Of a stretch of DNA of 64,000 bases, positions 50,937 to 61,755 are shown piece after piece. Position numbers and translations under genes: made by a program. Positions within the stretch are counted from its first letter, which is position 1; each line of letters starts with the position of its first letter. The notes beneath the pieces are model-generated. The model was not told where the DNA came from. It did not search any database and worked only from the letters and a program-made list of their open reading frames with translations. The stretch comes from Sphingobium sp. BYY-5 (GTDB taxonomy: Bacteria > Pseudomonadota > Alphaproteobacteria > Sphingomonadales > Sphingomonadaceae), in contig NZ_JALEBH010000001.1 in the NCBI RefSeq assembly GCF_022758885.1, forward strand, positions 248,001-312,000. Direction: 5' to 3'.

Positions 50937-52550
50937 TCACCCGCCACCCGGCGAATTATGCCCGCCCGCCGGCACCGGGCCGCCGCTGGGGGCGTGGCTA
51001 TGGTCGGGGTTGCTGTCCCAGTCGATATGATAGAGGTCGAAACGCCGGTCGCGCAGGTTGCGCACCGTGCCTTCGGCGCGCGCCCAGCTGAGGTCGGCCA
51101 GGTTTACGTCCGCCATCGTCAGTGTCTCGACATTCTCGGTCGATTCCGCCGCGATCCCGTCCCGCGCGAAGGGCAGGTCGCACGGCGTCAGGATCGCGCT
51201 CTGCGCATATTGGATGTCCATATTGTCGACGTTCGGCAAATTGCCGACATTGCCCGACATCACGACATAGCATTGATTCTCGATCGCGCGGGCCTGCGCG
51301 CAATAGCGCACGCGCATGTAGCCCAGCCGCGAATCGGTACAGAAGGGGACGAAGATGATGCGCGCGCCCTGGTCCACCAGCCGTCGCGCCAGTTCGGGAA
51401 ATTCGCTGTCGTAACAGATGAGCACGCCGATCGGCCCGCAGTCGGTCTGGATCACGTCGAGCGAATCGCCGCCCTTGATATTCCACCAGAAGGCTTCGTT
51501 GGGCGTCGGGTGGATCTTTTCCTGGGTGTGGACCGATCCGTCGCGCAGCGCGACATAGGCGATATTCTGGATGTCGCCATCCTCGGCGCGGGTCGGGTGA
51601 GAGCCGCCGATGATGTTGATATTATATTCCAGCGCCATCCGCGTCAGCTCCTTGGTCAGGCGCGGGGTATAGCCGGTCAGCCGGTCGATCGCTTCGGCCG
51701 GGCTGAGCTTCTTCGTCTCGAAGGAGAGGAGGGGGAGGGTGAAGAGTTCGGGGAAGACGATGAAGTCGGAGCGATAGTCGGCCGCCACGTCGACGAAATA
51801 TTCGATGTTGCGGACGAACTCGTCGAAATCCTTCACCGCGCGCGCCTGTAGCTGGCAGGTGGCGAGGCGGACGCTCTCCACGCCGCGCGGCACGCGCATT
51901 TCGGGGGCTTCGTCGGGATCGACATAGGGATTGCGCCAGACCAGATGGGCTGCGTGCCCGTCCGACTGCTTGTCTTCCGGCAGATAGTTTTCGAGCACGC
52001 CCAGCGGCTCGAACTGGTTCTTGAGCTGGAAGCTGATGACCTGGTCGCGCAACTTGCCGGTGACGACCTTGTCCAGATAGTCGGCCGGGCCGAGGACGCG
52101 GCGTCGGGCGCGGGCATAGCCCGGCATCCGCCCGGCGATGATGATGCCGTGCAGGTCCAGTTCCTCGGCCAGTTCCTTGCGCTCGTCATAAAGGCGCTGG
52201 CCGATGCGCAAGCCGCGCAGCTTGGGGTCGACCGCCATCTCATAGCCGTAGAGCCATTCGCCCGCCGCGCTGTGCCGCGTGCCGAAGCCGTTGGCGGTGA
52301 TCTCTTCCCAATCATGGTGGGAGAAGGCCATGGATTTGCTGACCCGCATGGTCGCGCAATAGCCCACGACCTTGCTATCATAGAGGGCAACGAAGCAACC
52401 GGTCGGGAAATTGTTGATCTGGCCGCGCAGCGTGGCCAGCGAATAATTGGGCATCCCCGGATAGACGCGGGCGATCAGCCGCTGGATCGCGCGGACATCG
52501 GACGGAATTGCCGCGCGAACCTCCAGGCGCTTTTTGGCCGTCGTGGTCAT
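50937..52550 (-). CDS. GNAT acetyltransferase-nitrilase fusion protein
   Basis: A 537-residue two-domain protein. Residues about 8-200 form a GNAT N-acetyltransferase domain (VRAAIPSDVRAIQRLIARVYP, then EMAVDPKLRGLRIGQRLYDER with the CoA loop). Residues about 225-510 form a carbon-nitrogen hydrolase (nitrilase) with the catalytic triad visible: Glu in FIVFPELFTLP, Lys in HTQEKIHPTPNE and Cys in VLICYDSEFPE. This fusion is known in many bacteria; no reaction is firmly established to my knowledge. The tail is Gly/Pro-rich. It lies downstream of icd on the same strand, after a terminator. Confidence 0.93.
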   Translation of the reverse strand: MTTTAKKRLEVRAAIPSDVRAIQRLIARVYPGMPNYSLATLRGQINNFPTGCFVALYDSKVVGYCATMRVSKSMAFSHHDWEEITANGFGTRHSAAGEWLYGYEMAVDPKLRGLRIGQRLYDERKELAEELDLHGIIIAGRMPGYARARRRVLGPADYLDKVVTGKLRDQVISFQLKNQFEPLGVLENYLPEDKQSDGHAAHLVWRNPYVDPDEAPEMRVPRGVESVRLATCQLQARAVKDFDEFVRNIEYFVDVAADYRSDFIVFPELFTLPLLSFETKKLSPAEAIDRLTGYTPRLTKELTRMALEYNINIIGGSHPTRAEDGDIQNIAYVALRDGSVHTQEKIHPTPNEAFWWNIKGGDSLDVIQTDCGPIGVLICYDSEFPELARRLVDQGARIIFVPFCTDSRLGYMRVRYCAQARAIENQCYVVMSGNVGNLPNVDNMDIQYAQSAILTPCDLPFARDGIAAESTENVETLTMADVNLADLSWARAEGTVRNLRDRRFDLYHIDWDSNPDHSHAPSGGPVPAGGHNSPGGG

Positions 52551-52611
52551 GGGAAGCCTCCAGGCATGTTCCTCGGCCTTCGCCGGCGAACTGGATGTTT
52601 ATCGCAAAGAA

Positions 52612-52641
52612 AAAGGCGGCCCCGGTAGTCCGGCGCCGCCT
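52612..52641 (-). terminator. Terminator after icd
   Basis: On the minus strand AGGCGGC and GCCGCCT pair around a GC-rich loop and are followed by TTTTTCTTT. It lies 50 bases past the icd stop. Confidence 0.8.
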
Positions 52642-52690
52642 CATTCCGTTGGCGTACTGAACCGCGCAGGCGCGGATCAGTTCCGGGCTT

Positions 52691-53914
52691 TTATGCCCAT
52701 TTGCCCATTTCGGCTTCCAGGTTGACGCGGATCTGTTCGAAGAACTGCTCCGTGGTCATCCAGGACTGTTCCGGGCCGATCAGCAGAGCGAGATCCTTGG
52801 TCATCGCGCCGCTTTCGACGGTCTGGATGCAGACCTTTTCCAGCGTCTCGGCGAACTTCACCACGTCGGGCGTCTCGTCGAACTTGCCGCGGAACTTGAG
52901 GCCGCCGGTCCAGGCAAAGATTGAAGCGATCGGGTTGGTCGAGGTCGCCTTGCCCTGCTGGTGCTGGCGATAGTGGCGGGTGACGGTGCCGTGCGCCGCT
53001 TCCGCTTCCACAGTCTTGCCGTCGGGCGAGAGCAGGACCGAGGTCATGAGGCCGAGCGAGCCGAAGCCCTGCGCCACCTGGTCCGACTGGACATCGCCGT
53101 CGTAGTTCTTGCAGGCCCAGACGAACTCGCCGCTCCACTTGAGCGCGGAAGCGACCATGTCGTCGATCAGGCGATGTTCGTAGACGATGCCAGTGTCTTT
53201 GAACTTCTGCGCGAAGCCTTCGGTCTCGAACACTTCCTGGAACAGGTCCTTGAAGCGGCCGTCATAGGCCTTGAGGATGGTGTTCTTGGTCGAAAGATAG
53301 ACCGGCCATTTGAGGTTCAGGCCATAGTTGAACGAGGCGCGGGCGAAATCGCGGATCGAATCGTCGAGATTGTACATCGCCATGGCGACGCCCGAACCGG
53401 GGAAGTCGAACACTTCGCGGTCGATCACTTCGCCGTCTTCGCCTTCGAAGACCAGGCGCAGCTTGCCGGCGCCGGGCACCTTGAAGTCGGTCGCGCGATA
53501 CTGGTCGCCAAAGGCGTGACGGCCAACGACGATCGGCTTGGTCCAGCCGGGGATCAGGCGCGGCACATTGGAAATGACGATTGGCTCGCGGAACACGACG
53601 CCGCCCAGGATATTGCGGATGGTGCCGTTGGGCGACTTCCACATCGACTTGAGGTTGAATTCCTCGACGCGCGCTTCGTCGGGGGTGATGGTGGCGCACT
53701 TCACGCCGACGCCATATTGCTTGATCGCGTTGGCGGAATCGATCGTGATCTGGTCGTTGGTCTCGTCGCGCTTCTCGACGCTGAGGTCGTAATATTTGAG
53801 GTCGATATCGAGATAGGGAAGAATGAGGCGCTCACGGATCCATTCCCAGATGATCCGGGTCATTTCGTCGCCGTCGATTTCCACGACGGGGTTTTTCACC
53901 TTGATCTTCGCCAT
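52691..53914 (-). CDS. icd: NADP-dependent isocitrate dehydrogenase
   Basis: A 407-residue TCA-cycle enzyme of the homodimeric, eukaryote-like NADP-IDH type. It oxidises isocitrate to 2-oxoglutarate, making NADPH. Seen: [16 protein letters not shown] (about 11-26), [20 protein letters not shown] with the isocitrate-binding Ser-Asn-Gly-Thr, the metal Asp region [19 protein letters not shown], and [14 protein letters not shown] (NADP site). Length is normal. It is divergent from psd; the gap 53915-54074 should hold both promoters, but I cannot name them. Confidence 0.97.
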   Translation of the reverse strand: MAKIKVKNPVVEIDGDEMTRIIWEWIRERLILPYLDIDLKYYDLSVEKRDETNDQITIDSANAIKQYGVGVKCATITPDEARVEEFNLKSMWKSPNGTIRNILGGVVFREPIVISNVPRLIPGWTKPIVVGRHAFGDQYRATDFKVPGAGKLRLVFEGEDGEVIDREVFDFPGSGVAMAMYNLDDSIRDFARASFNYGLNLKWPVYLSTKNTILKAYDGRFKDLFQEVFETEGFAQKFKDTGIVYEHRLIDDMVASALKWSGEFVWACKNYDGDVQSDQVAQGFGSLGLMTSVLLSPDGKTVEAEAAHGTVTRHYRQHQQGKATSTNPIASIFAWTGGLKFRGKFDETPDVVKFAETLEKVCIQTVESGAMTKDLALLIGPEQSWMTTEQFFEQIRVNLEAEMGKWA

Positions 53915-54074
53915 AGCGCCTATTCGCCTTCTTCTCTTGGGTGGATTTATGGGGACGCCCTAGGCAAAGCGGCGGCAATGTTCAACTGTCCAGGGGCAGG
54001 AATATGCCGTGGCAGGCCCCCGGACCGGGATCGGTCGTTGTCAGGGGAACAGTCTCTGCCTAAAGACGGTGGCC

Positions 54075-54809
54075 ATGGACAATGACGAGATCACGATTGC
54101 CGCGGGCGGCAATGTCAAATGGCGCTTCCCTTCGGTTCATCCGGAGGGGATGAAATTCGGCCTGATCGCGGTCGCGATCACCGCTGTCCTGTTCCTGTTG
54201 GGATGGGAGATTGTCGGCTGGCTGATGCTGATCGTCACCATCTGGGTTTTCGCCTTCTTCCGCGATCCCGTGCGTGCCGTGCCGCAGGATGAAGGGGCGA
54301 TCATCGCGCCCGCCGACGGGCTGGTGACGCTGATCCAGCGCGTGCCGCCGCCGCGTGAAATGGCGGGGGCGAACGGGCTGGGCGACCAGCCGCTGATCCG
54401 CGTGTCCATCTTCATGAGCGTGTTCGACGTCCACATCAACCGCACGCCGATCGGCGGGACGGTGAAGTCGGTCGTCTATATTTCCGGCAAGTTCCTCAAC
54501 GCAGACCTGGACAAGGCGAGCGAGGATAATGAGCGCCAGCATATATTGGTCGAGCGGCATGACGGGCTGCGCGTCGGCTTCACCCAGATTGCAGGCCTGG
54601 TCGCGCGGCGCATCGTGCCCTTCGTCAAGCCCGGCGACATGGTCGCGGCGGGGCAGCGCATCGGCCTGATCCGTTTCGGCAGCCGCGTCGACGTCTATCT
54701 GCCCGCCGGCACCGCGCCGCGCGTGATCCTGGGCCAGCGCACCATCGCGGGCGAAACTATCCTGGGCCAGATCGGCGACCGTCGCGTGGTGGCGGGTATC
54801 CAGCAGTGA
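54075..54809 (+). CDS. psd: Phosphatidylserine decarboxylase proenzyme
   Basis: A 244-residue short-type (PSD-B) decarboxylase that makes phosphatidylethanolamine. Two membrane helices (about 26-60) are followed by [24 protein letters not shown], then [15 protein letters not shown] (catalytic His). The self-cleavage site Gly-Ser is in [11 protein letters not shown] near 201, which yields the pyruvoyl group. ATG 54075 gives the family N-terminus although no strong ribosome binding site is seen. It is followed by pssA, which makes its substrate, after 40 bases. Confidence 0.95.
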   Translation: MDNDEITIAAGGNVKWRFPSVHPEGMKFGLIAVAITAVLFLLGWEIVGWLMLIVTIWVFAFFRDPVRAVPQDEGAIIAPADGLVTLIQRVPPPREMAGANGLGDQPLIRVSIFMSVFDVHINRTPIGGTVKSVVYISGKFLNADLDKASEDNERQHILVERHDGLRVGFTQIAGLVARRIVPFVKPGDMVAAGQRIGLIRFGSRVDVYLPAGTAPRVILGQRTIAGETILGQIGDRRVVAGIQQ

Positions 54810-54849
54810 CATTTGCACCAACGGAATTGTCAGCAAGGGCGGTGTGGCC

Positions 54850-55632
54850 ATGAGCCGCCAGCGGCGCGCGGTTCCGCGCGGGCTGCGCCGTGGTATCACC
54901 TTGCGGATGCTGGCGCCCAACGCGGTGACGGCGATGGCGCTCTGTTTCGGCCTGACCGGGGTGCGCTACGGCATTTCGGGCGAATGGGAGCGGGCGGTGC
55001 TCTCCATCCTGTTCGCGGGCGTGCTCGATGGGCTGGACGGGCGGATCGCGCGGATGCTGCGTGGGGAAAGCCGGTTCGGCGCAGAGCTGGATTCGCTGTC
55101 GGATTCGATCGCTTTCGGCGTTGCGCCGACGCTGATCCTCTATCTCTGGTCGCTGCACGCCATGCCGAAATTCGGCTGGGTCGTCGCGCTGGCCCATGCC
55201 CTATCCTGCGCGCTGCGTCTGGCGCGTTTCAACGCCAATATCGACGCGGATGAGCAGCCGCACAAATCGGCGGGCTTCCTGACCGGCGTTCCCGCGCCGG
55301 CGGGGGCGGGCTTGGCCTTCGTGCCGCTCTATCTGTGGCTGGTGACGGGCGAGGAGATTTTCCGCGCCTGGTATGTGGTCGCGCCCTGGACCGCTTTCAC
55401 GGCGTTTTTGATGATCTCCAGCATCGCGACCTATAGTTGGTCGGCGCTGCGGTTGCGTAAGCGCATCCGGCTGGAGGCGATCGCGGTGGCCGGGTTGCTG
55501 GCGGCGTTGCTGGTGACGGACCCGTGGCTGACCCTGCTGATCCTGTGCGCGGCTTATATCGCGCTCATCCCCTTCGGCATCCTGTCTTACGCCAAGGTGA
55601 AGCGGCAGCGGGAGGCGGCGGCCGTCGCCTGA
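54850..55632 (+). CDS. pssA: CDP-diacylglycerol-serine O-phosphatidyltransferase
   Basis: A 260-residue membrane enzyme that makes phosphatidylserine from CDP-diacylglycerol and serine. The CDP-alcohol phosphotransferase motif DG-x2-AR-x8-G-x3-D-x3-D is complete in DGLDGRIARMLRGESRFGAELDSLSD (near 57). About seven membrane helices follow. ATG 54850 is used; GTG 54844 also lies in frame. CdsA, which makes its CDP-diacylglycerol substrate, is encoded at 60976 in the same gene cluster. Confidence 0.95.
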   Translation: MSRQRRAVPRGLRRGITLRMLAPNAVTAMALCFGLTGVRYGISGEWERAVLSILFAGVLDGLDGRIARMLRGESRFGAELDSLSDSIAFGVAPTLILYLWSLHAMPKFGWVVALAHALSCALRLARFNANIDADEQPHKSAGFLTGVPAPAGAGLAFVPLYLWLVTGEEIFRAWYVVAPWTAFTAFLMISSIATYSWSALRLRKRIRLEAIAVAGLLAALLVTDPWLTLLILCAAYIALIPFGILSYAKVKRQREAAAVA

Positions 55633-55635
55633 CCG

Positions 55636-55935
55636 TCAGGCGGCGATCGCGCTGCCGGGCAGGGGCAGGATCGCCTTGCGCAGGCCATGCGTCACGCGCG
55701 GGCGGCGGACGCGCAGATGATAGACGGGCAGCGTCTGCGGAATCGGTTCGAACAACAGCGCGGCCATCATCTTGTCGCGATACAGGGTGAACATTCCGGC
55801 TATGGTGCCGATCGCCAGCAGGAAGGCGGCGGAAAAGAGGGTCGCAGCAACAAGAGTGAACATGGCGATCACTTTCTGACTTGCCATTCGCATGGCCTGG
55901 CGCACTATGACGGTTCCAGTCGGCTTGCGCCGCAT
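55636..55935 (-). CDS. Small hypothetical membrane protein
   Basis: A possible 99-residue protein with one hydrophobic segment (about 24-50, VIAMFTLVAATLFSAAFLLAIGTIAGMF) and a basic C-terminal part (YHLRVRRPRVTHGLRKAILPLPGS). I do not recognise it. It is on the opposite strand to pssA and rpsB, 3 bases past the pssA stop. No clear ribosome binding site precedes ATG 55935; ATG 55887, nearer the helix, is an alternative start. Reality rests on the plausible membrane segment and on the lack of any other gene in this gap. Confidence 0.5.
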   Translation of the reverse strand: MRRKPTGTVIVRQAMRMASQKVIAMFTLVAATLFSAAFLLAIGTIAGMFTLYRDKMMAALLFEPIPQTLPVYHLRVRRPRVTHGLRKAILPLPGSAIAA

Positions 55936-56118
55936 TTGGCTCGTTCGTTCTCTTTATGTTCTCATTCGGGAACGGCGTCAACCCTTGCAATTGTTTTTTT
56001 TCGCGTCTAAAGGCGCGCCCATTCCACATGGGAATCGACATATCCGGTGCCGGTTGGAGGCTTGCAGCTTTCCTATGGTTCCTGATTCCCAGAGGTAGCA
56101 ACCGGAAGGAGAAATATT

Positions 56119-56877
56119 ATGGCGGCACCTGTCGTCACCATGCACCAATTGATCGAGGCTGGCGCCCATTTCGGCCACCAGACCCACCGCTGGAATCCGC
56201 GCATGAAGCCGTACATTTTCGGCGAGCGCAACGGCATCCACATCCTTGACCTGTCGCAGACCGTGCCCCTGTTCGGCCGCGCGCTGGACTTCGTGTCGGG
56301 CACCGTCGCCGCCGGTGGCAAGGTGCTGTTCGTCGGCACCAAGCGCCAGGCGCAGGACCCGATCGCTGACGCCGCGCGCAAGTCGGGCCAGCATTTCGTC
56401 AACCATCGCTGGCTGGGCGGTATGCTCACCAACTGGAAGACCATTTCCGGCTCGATCAAGCGTCTGAAGACCCTTGAGGAGAAGCTGTCGGGCGACACCC
56501 ACGGCTTCACCAAGAAGGAAGTCCTCCAGATGACCCGCGAGCGCGAGAAGCTGGAACTGTCGCTGGGCGGCATCCGCGACATGAACGGCATCCCCGATGT
56601 CATGTTCGTGATCGACGCCAACAAGGAAGAGCTGGCGATCAAGGAAGCCAACACGCTGGGTATCCCGGTCGTCGCGATCCTCGATTCGAACGTCTCGCCC
56701 GATGGCATCGCCTTCCCGGTTCCGGCGAATGACGACGCCAGCCGCGCGATCCGCCTCTATTGCGACGCCATCGCCGCCGCCGCCACCAAGGGCAACCGTG
56801 GCGCGCAGCAGGCTTCGGGCGTCGATCTGGGCGCGCTGGCCGAGCCTGAGGTCGAAGAGGTCGCTGTCGAAGCCTGA
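56119..56877 (+). CDS. rpsB: 30S ribosomal protein S2
   Basis: S2, 252 residues, needed for assembly of the small subunit and S1 binding. The N-terminus [27 protein letters not shown] and the block [13 protein letters not shown] are family signatures, and [24 protein letters not shown] follows. AAGGAG precedes ATG 56119 at 8 bases. The leader 55936-56118 contains TTGCAA (55985-55990) and TCTAAA (56006-56011) about 15 bases apart, a possible promoter. The gene begins the rpsB-tsf-...-rseP cluster. Confidence 0.98.
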   Translation: MAAPVVTMHQLIEAGAHFGHQTHRWNPRMKPYIFGERNGIHILDLSQTVPLFGRALDFVSGTVAAGGKVLFVGTKRQAQDPIADAARKSGQHFVNHRWLGGMLTNWKTISGSIKRLKTLEEKLSGDTHGFTKKEVLQMTREREKLELSLGGIRDMNGIPDVMFVIDANKEELAIKEANTLGIPVVAILDSNVSPDGIAFPVPANDDASRAIRLYCDAIAAAATKGNRGAQQASGVDLGALAEPEVEEVAVEA

Positions 56878-56907
56878 TAGGCGTCGCGCAACTGCAAGAA
56901 TGACAGG

Positions 56908-56938
56908 TTAGGGCGCGCTCTTCGGGGACGCGCCCTAA
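56908..56938 (+). terminator. Hairpin between rpsB and tsf (possible attenuator)
   Basis: TTAGGGCGCG and CGCGCCCTAA form a perfect 10-bp stem with an 11-base loop. No T-run follows, so it probably sets the relative expression or stability of the rpsB and tsf parts of the mRNA rather than ending transcription fully. Confidence 0.6.
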
Positions 56939-56990
56939 TGTCTATCTAAATCTTCGTTTATTTGAACCATCCACTATTAGGAGCCGAAAC

Positions 56991-57917
56991 ATGGCCGAGA
57001 TTACCGCTGCTGCCGTCAAGGAACTGCGCGACCGTTCGGGCGCGGGCATGATGGACTGCAAGAAGGCGCTCACCGAAGCCAATGGCGACATCGAAGCGGC
57101 GACCGACTGGCTGCGCGCCAAGGGTCTGGCTGCCGCGCAGAAGAAGTCGAGCCGCACTGCCGCTGAAGGCCTGGTCGGCGTCGCCGTCGCCGGCACCAAG
57201 GGCGTTGCCGTCGAAGTGAACAGCGAAACCGATTTCGTCGCCAAGAACGACCAGTTCCAGGATTTCGTCCGCACCGTTTCGGCGATCGCGCTGGAAACCG
57301 GCGCAGCCGACGCAGAAGCCCTTACCGCGCAGGCGCACCCCGCTGGCGGCACCGTCGCCGAAAAGCTGGTCGCCAACATCGCGACCATCGGCGAGAACCA
57401 GAATGTCCGCCGCGTCGGCCAGGTCGAAGTGGGCCAGGGCGTCGTCGTTCCTTACGTTCACAACGCCGCTGCGCCGGGCCTGGGCAAGATCGGCGTGCTG
57501 GTTGCGCTGGAAGGCGACGCGCCCGCCGACGTGCTGGAGCCGCTGGGCAAGCAGATCGCGATGCACATCGCCGCCGCTTTCCCGCTGGCCCTGTCGGCCG
57601 CCGACATCGACCCGGCGCTGCTGGAGCGTGAGCGCGCGATCGCCGCTGAAAAGGCTGCCGAATCGGGCAAGCCCGCTGAAATCGTCGCCAAGATGGTCGA
57701 CGGCGCGGTCGCCAAGTTCGCCAAGGAACAGGCGCTGCTGTCGCAGCTCTTCGTGATGGACAACAAGACCCCGGTCGCCGACGTCGTCGCCAAGGCGGCG
57801 AAGGATGCGGGCGCGTCGATCACGCTCAAGTCCTATATCCGCTTCCAGCTTGGCGAAGGCATCGAGAAGGAAGTCAGCGACTTCGCGGCCGAAGTCGCCG
57901 CCGCTGCCGGCGTCTGA
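56991..57917 (+). CDS. tsf: Translation elongation factor Ts
   Basis: EF-Ts, 308 residues, the nucleotide exchange factor for EF-Tu. The N-terminal UBA-like domain ([30 protein letters not shown]) carries the signature, and the TDFV motif is in [14 protein letters not shown] (near 80). The two core subdomains follow. AGGAG lies 8 bases before ATG 56991. A terminator follows the gene, so the next genes need their own promoter. Confidence 0.98.
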   Translation: MAEITAAAVKELRDRSGAGMMDCKKALTEANGDIEAATDWLRAKGLAAAQKKSSRTAAEGLVGVAVAGTKGVAVEVNSETDFVAKNDQFQDFVRTVSAIALETGAADAEALTAQAHPAGGTVAEKLVANIATIGENQNVRRVGQVEVGQGVVVPYVHNAAAPGLGKIGVLVALEGDAPADVLEPLGKQIAMHIAAAFPLALSAADIDPALLERERAIAAEKAAESGKPAEIVAKMVDGAVAKFAKEQALLSQLFVMDNKTPVADVVAKAAKDAGASITLKSYIRFQLGEGIEKEVSDFAAEVAAAAGV

Positions 57918-57948
57918 TCGTCAGCGCGGAAGCGATAGAGTGAGGGGA

Positions 57949-57975
57949 AGGGGCGTCCTGCGGGGCGCCCTTTTT
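57949..57975 (+). terminator. Terminator after tsf
   Basis: A GGGGCG/CGCCCT stem (57950-57971) with a 10-base loop is followed by TTTTT. It separates tsf from the AAA ATPase gene. Confidence 0.8.
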
Positions 57976-58019
57976 CGTTGGGCTTGCGGTGATGCGCGGG
58001 ACCATTATCCTGTCCTGTC

Positions 58020-58793
58020 ATGGGATCGAAGCAACGTACGACATCGCTGCCACCGCCATTTTTGAAGCGGGTCTGGCTGAAGGACGATGATCCCGATCGC
58101 GCACCGGATTGGGCGCGTTATCCGTTCAATCTTCCGTTGATCCGCAATGGCGGTCTCGATTTTCATTTTTCGAAGCCCGTGACGATCCTGGTCGGGGAGA
58201 ATGGCACGGGCAAGTCGACCTTGCTGGAGGCGATCGCACAGCTTGCGGGTTTCAGCGATTCCGGCGGGGCACAAGGGATGCGGGCCGTGGAGGCCGCACC
58301 GGCTTCCGCCCAGGATGCCGGGTCGTTGGCCGCGCATTTGCGAGGCGCGTGGCTTCCTCAAGTCAAGCAGGGCTGGTTTTTCCGTGCGGAGACATTCTTC
58401 TCAGTCGCGCGCTATCTGGACCAAGCGGCGCGTGAGTCCGGTGCTGTCGGGCCGAACTATCTGTCCGCTTCGCATGGCGAGGGTTTTACCGATTTCTTTG
58501 GGGAACGGATGGCACGGCACGGCCTCTACATATTGGACGAACCGGAATCCGCTCTATCCCCGCACAGACAGTTCGATTTCCTGAAACTGCTGCGTCGAAT
58601 GCAATATGCCAATAATGCGCAGGTCATCATGGCGACCCACTCGCCGATCCTGATGGCGCTGCCCGATGCCGACCTGTGGCAGGTGGACAGCTATAGCGTG
58701 CGGCCGGTCGCCCTGGAGGATACGCCCCATTTTCGGCTTTACCGGGAATTCATGCTCTACCCGCAGGAAACGGTCGAGGCGATGATCGAGTGA
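58020..58793 (+). CDS. AAA family ATPase (COG3910-like, ABC-type fold)
   Basis: A 257-residue ABC/SMC-fold ATPase without membrane or DNA-binding domains. Walker A is GENGTGKST (59-67), a signature-like LSASHGEGF is near 150, Walker B and D-loop are GLYILDEPESALSPHRQ (near 168), and the switch His is in MATHSPILMALP. The order WFFRAETFF...SHGEGF is typical of the predicted ATPases of COG3910, whose role is not established. It stands between tsf and pyrH, genes that are usually adjacent. It has a terminator before it, a promoter-like site after it and a weak ribosome binding site. Confidence 0.85.
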   Translation: MGSKQRTTSLPPPFLKRVWLKDDDPDRAPDWARYPFNLPLIRNGGLDFHFSKPVTILVGENGTGKSTLLEAIAQLAGFSDSGGAQGMRAVEAAPASAQDAGSLAAHLRGAWLPQVKQGWFFRAETFFSVARYLDQAARESGAVGPNYLSASHGEGFTDFFGERMARHGLYILDEPESALSPHRQFDFLKLLRRMQYANNAQVIMATHSPILMALPDADLWQVDSYSVRPVALEDTPHFRLYREFMLYPQETVEAMIE

Positions 58794-58825
58794 GACCTGC
58801 TGTATCATGATTGCGCAAACGCCCC

Positions 58826-58854
58826 TTGGCATCCCGTTCTTGCGCCCCTAATGT
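58826..58854 (+). promoter_or_regulatory. Probable pyrH promoter
   Basis: TTGGCA (58826-58831) and TAATGT (58849-58854) are exactly 17 bases apart, 43 bases before pyrH. This would let the pyrH-frr-uppS-cdsA-dxr-rseP group be transcribed on its own, past the terminator after tsf. Confidence 0.55.
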
Positions 58855-58896
58855 CCCGGCCGCTTTCCCTGCCAGTTACAAGGATTCTTGCCCCGC

Positions 58897-59622
58897 ATGA
58901 CCCGGCCTGCCTTCAAACGCATCCTGTTGAAATTGTCCGGCGAAGTGCTGATGGGGCAGGGACAGTTCGGCATCGAGCCGGAGACCGTGGCCCGTGTCGC
59001 TGGTGAGATCGCCGCGGCGAAGGATGCCGGGTTTGAACTGTGCGTCGTCGTGGGCGGGGGCAATATCTTCCGGGGTCTGGCCGGCGCGGCGGCGGGGTTC
59101 GACCGGGCGAGCGCCGATTATATGGGTATGCTCGCCACCGTCATGAATGCGCTGGCGGTGCAGAATGCGCTGGAAAAGCTGGGTTATGACACCCGCGTCC
59201 AGTCGGCCATCCCGATGGCGTCGGTGTGCGAGCCTTATATAAGGCGCAAGGCCGTGCGCCACATGGAGAAGGGCCGGATCGTCATCTTCGCGGCGGGCAC
59301 CGGCAGCCCCTTCTTCACCACGGACACCACCGCGGCGCTGCGCGCGGCTGAAATGAACTGCGACGCGCTGTTCAAGGGCACCAGCGTCGATGGCGTCTAC
59401 AATGCCGATCCCAAGAAGGTCGGTGATGCGGTCCGCTATGACGAGATCAGCTTCGATCAGGTGCTGAACGACAATCTCAAGGTGATGGACGCCAGCGCCA
59501 TTGCCTTGTGTCGCGAGAATAATATCCCCATCGTCGTCTTCAACATCCGCGAAACCGGCAATCTGGCAACTGTGCTGGCCGGGCAGGGCGTAGCGACGAT
59601 CGTGAAAAATCAGGAGCGTTGA
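58897..59622 (+). CDS. pyrH: UMP kinase
   Basis: A 241-residue hexameric UMP kinase of the amino-acid-kinase fold, which makes UDP for nucleotide synthesis. Seen: [14 protein letters not shown], the nucleotide site [11 protein letters not shown] (near 48), the UMP site [17 protein letters not shown] and the [17 protein letters not shown] loop. ATG 58897 is used; TTG 58888, three codons earlier, lies only 3 bases from AAGGA and is less likely, though the ATG spacing of 12 is long. It is followed by frr after 7 bases. Confidence 0.97.
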   Translation: MTRPAFKRILLKLSGEVLMGQGQFGIEPETVARVAGEIAAAKDAGFELCVVVGGGNIFRGLAGAAAGFDRASADYMGMLATVMNALAVQNALEKLGYDTRVQSAIPMASVCEPYIRRKAVRHMEKGRIVIFAAGTGSPFFTTDTTAALRAAEMNCDALFKGTSVDGVYNADPKKVGDAVRYDEISFDQVLNDNLKVMDASAIALCRENNIPIVVFNIRETGNLATVLAGQGVATIVKNQER

Positions 59623-59629
59623 GAAGACC

Positions 59630-60187
59630 ATGCCGCAATATGACAAAGCAGACCTCGAACGCCGCATGGCCGGCGCGCTCGAATCGCTCAAGGGCGACCT
59701 GAGCGGCCTGCGTACCGGCCGCGCCAATGTGCAACTACTCGATCCGGTGACGGTCGAAGTCTATGGCGCCCATATGCCGCTGAACCAAGTGGCGACCGTG
59801 TCGGCGCCCGAACCGCGCATGTTGTCGGTCCAGGTGTGGGACAAGGTCAATGTCGGCCCGTGCGACAAGGCGATTCGATCGGCGGGCCTGGGCCTGAACC
59901 CGATCGTCGACGGGCAAACGCTGCGCCTGCCGATCCCGGACCTGACGGAAGACCGCCGCAAGGAACTGGCCAAGCTCGCCAGCAAATATGCCGAAGGCGC
60001 GCGCATCGCCGTCCGCAATGTCCGTCGCGACGGCATGGACAGCCTGAAGACCGACGAGAAAAAGGGCGAAATCAGCGAGGATGAGCGCAAGCGGCTGGAA
60101 ACAGAAGTCCAGAAGCTGACCGACAGCAGCATCGCGGATATCGACGCGGCGTCGAGCGCCAAGGAAAAGGAAATCCTCGGCCAGTAA
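59630..60187 (+). CDS. frr: Ribosome recycling factor
   Basis: RRF, 185 residues, which with EF-G splits the ribosome after termination. The three-helix bundle begins [26 protein letters not shown], the beta domain follows with [22 protein letters not shown] and the hinge [12 protein letters not shown], then the long C-terminal helix [19 protein letters not shown] stretch. Length is standard. It sits between pyrH and uppS, the conserved order. Confidence 0.98.
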   Translation: MPQYDKADLERRMAGALESLKGDLSGLRTGRANVQLLDPVTVEVYGAHMPLNQVATVSAPEPRMLSVQVWDKVNVGPCDKAIRSAGLGLNPIVDGQTLRLPIPDLTEDRRKELAKLASKYAEGARIAVRNVRRDGMDSLKTDEKKGEISEDERKRLETEVQKLTDSSIADIDAASSAKEKEILGQ

Positions 60188-60230
60188 GCCGGGGCTTTCC
60201 TTTCGCGGCCAAAGCACGCATTCCTATCCG

Positions 60231-60971
<741 letters not shown>

Positions 60972-60975
60972 TCCT

Positions 60976-61755
60976 ATGACAAGCGAATTGCGCACCCGCA
61001 CTATTGTCGGCGTCGCGCTGATTGCGGTGGCCCTGGGCGCCCTGCTGGCGGGCGGGCTGCTGTTCTGGCTGCTGCTGGTGATCGCTGGCGTGCTGATGCA
61101 GGGGGAATGGGGCGACCTGACCGGCGCCATGCCCGATCAGCGCAAGGCGGCGATGTTCGCCGTGTCGATTCCGCTGGCGTTGCTGTGCCCGCTGGCTGCC
61201 GGCATCGCTTGGCCGGTGCTGGCGGCGGGGGCGGCGGCCTTCTTCTTCGTCGCCTTCACCAGCCGCAACATGAAGCTGGCAGCGGGCATCCCCTATATCT
61301 GCGTGCCGATCGTCGCGCTCCAGTTCCTGCGGGCGGAGCAGCCCAATATCTATGGGTTGCTGCTCGCCTTCTGGGCGCTGTCGCTGGTGTGGGCGACCGA
61401 CATCGGCGCCTATTTTGCCGGCCGGTCGATCGGCGGGCCGAAGCTGGCGCCGCGGATCAGCCCGTCCAAGACCTGGTCGGGATTGGCCGGGGGCGTACTG
61501 GCGGCATTGGTGCTGGGTTTCCTGCTGCACCGTTTTGCCGGGCTGCCGATCCAGTTGGCGGCGGCCAGCGGACTGCTGGCGGTGGCGGCGCAACTGGGCG
61601 ACCTGCTGGAAAGCGGGATGAAGCGCAAGGCGGGGGTGAAGGATAGCGGCACATTGCTGCCCGGCCATGGCGGGGTGATGGATCGCCTTGACGGCGTGGT
61701 CGCCGCCGCACCGCTCGCCGCTTTATTCTATCTGATCCTGGTGCAGGGCGGATGA
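60976..61755 (+). CDS. cdsA: Phosphatidate cytidylyltransferase
   Basis: A 259-residue membrane enzyme that makes CDP-diacylglycerol from phosphatidate, feeding PssA. It has about six membrane helices, and the C-terminal signature is ISPSKTWSGLAGG (near 157) and DSGTLLPGHGGVMDRLDG (near 222), with the catalytic acids intact. The next gene, dxr, overlaps its stop by 4 bases, so they are translationally coupled. Confidence 0.96.
   Translation: MTSELRTRTIVGVALIAVALGALLAGGLLFWLLLVIAGVLMQGEWGDLTGAMPDQRKAAMFAVSIPLALLCPLAAGIAWPVLAAGAAAFFFVAFTSRNMKLAAGIPYICVPIVALQFLRAEQPNIYGLLLAFWALSLVWATDIGAYFAGRSIGGPKLAPRISPSKTWSGLAGGVLAALVLGFLLHRFAGLPIQLAAASGLLAVAAQLGDLLESGMKRKAGVKDSGTLLPGHGGVMDRLDGVVAAAPLAALFYLILVQGG

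Noticed and set aside
58020..58793. Phage-defence ATPase
   Set aside because: It has no nuclease or partner gene and the neighbours are housekeeping genes; defence is only speculation.
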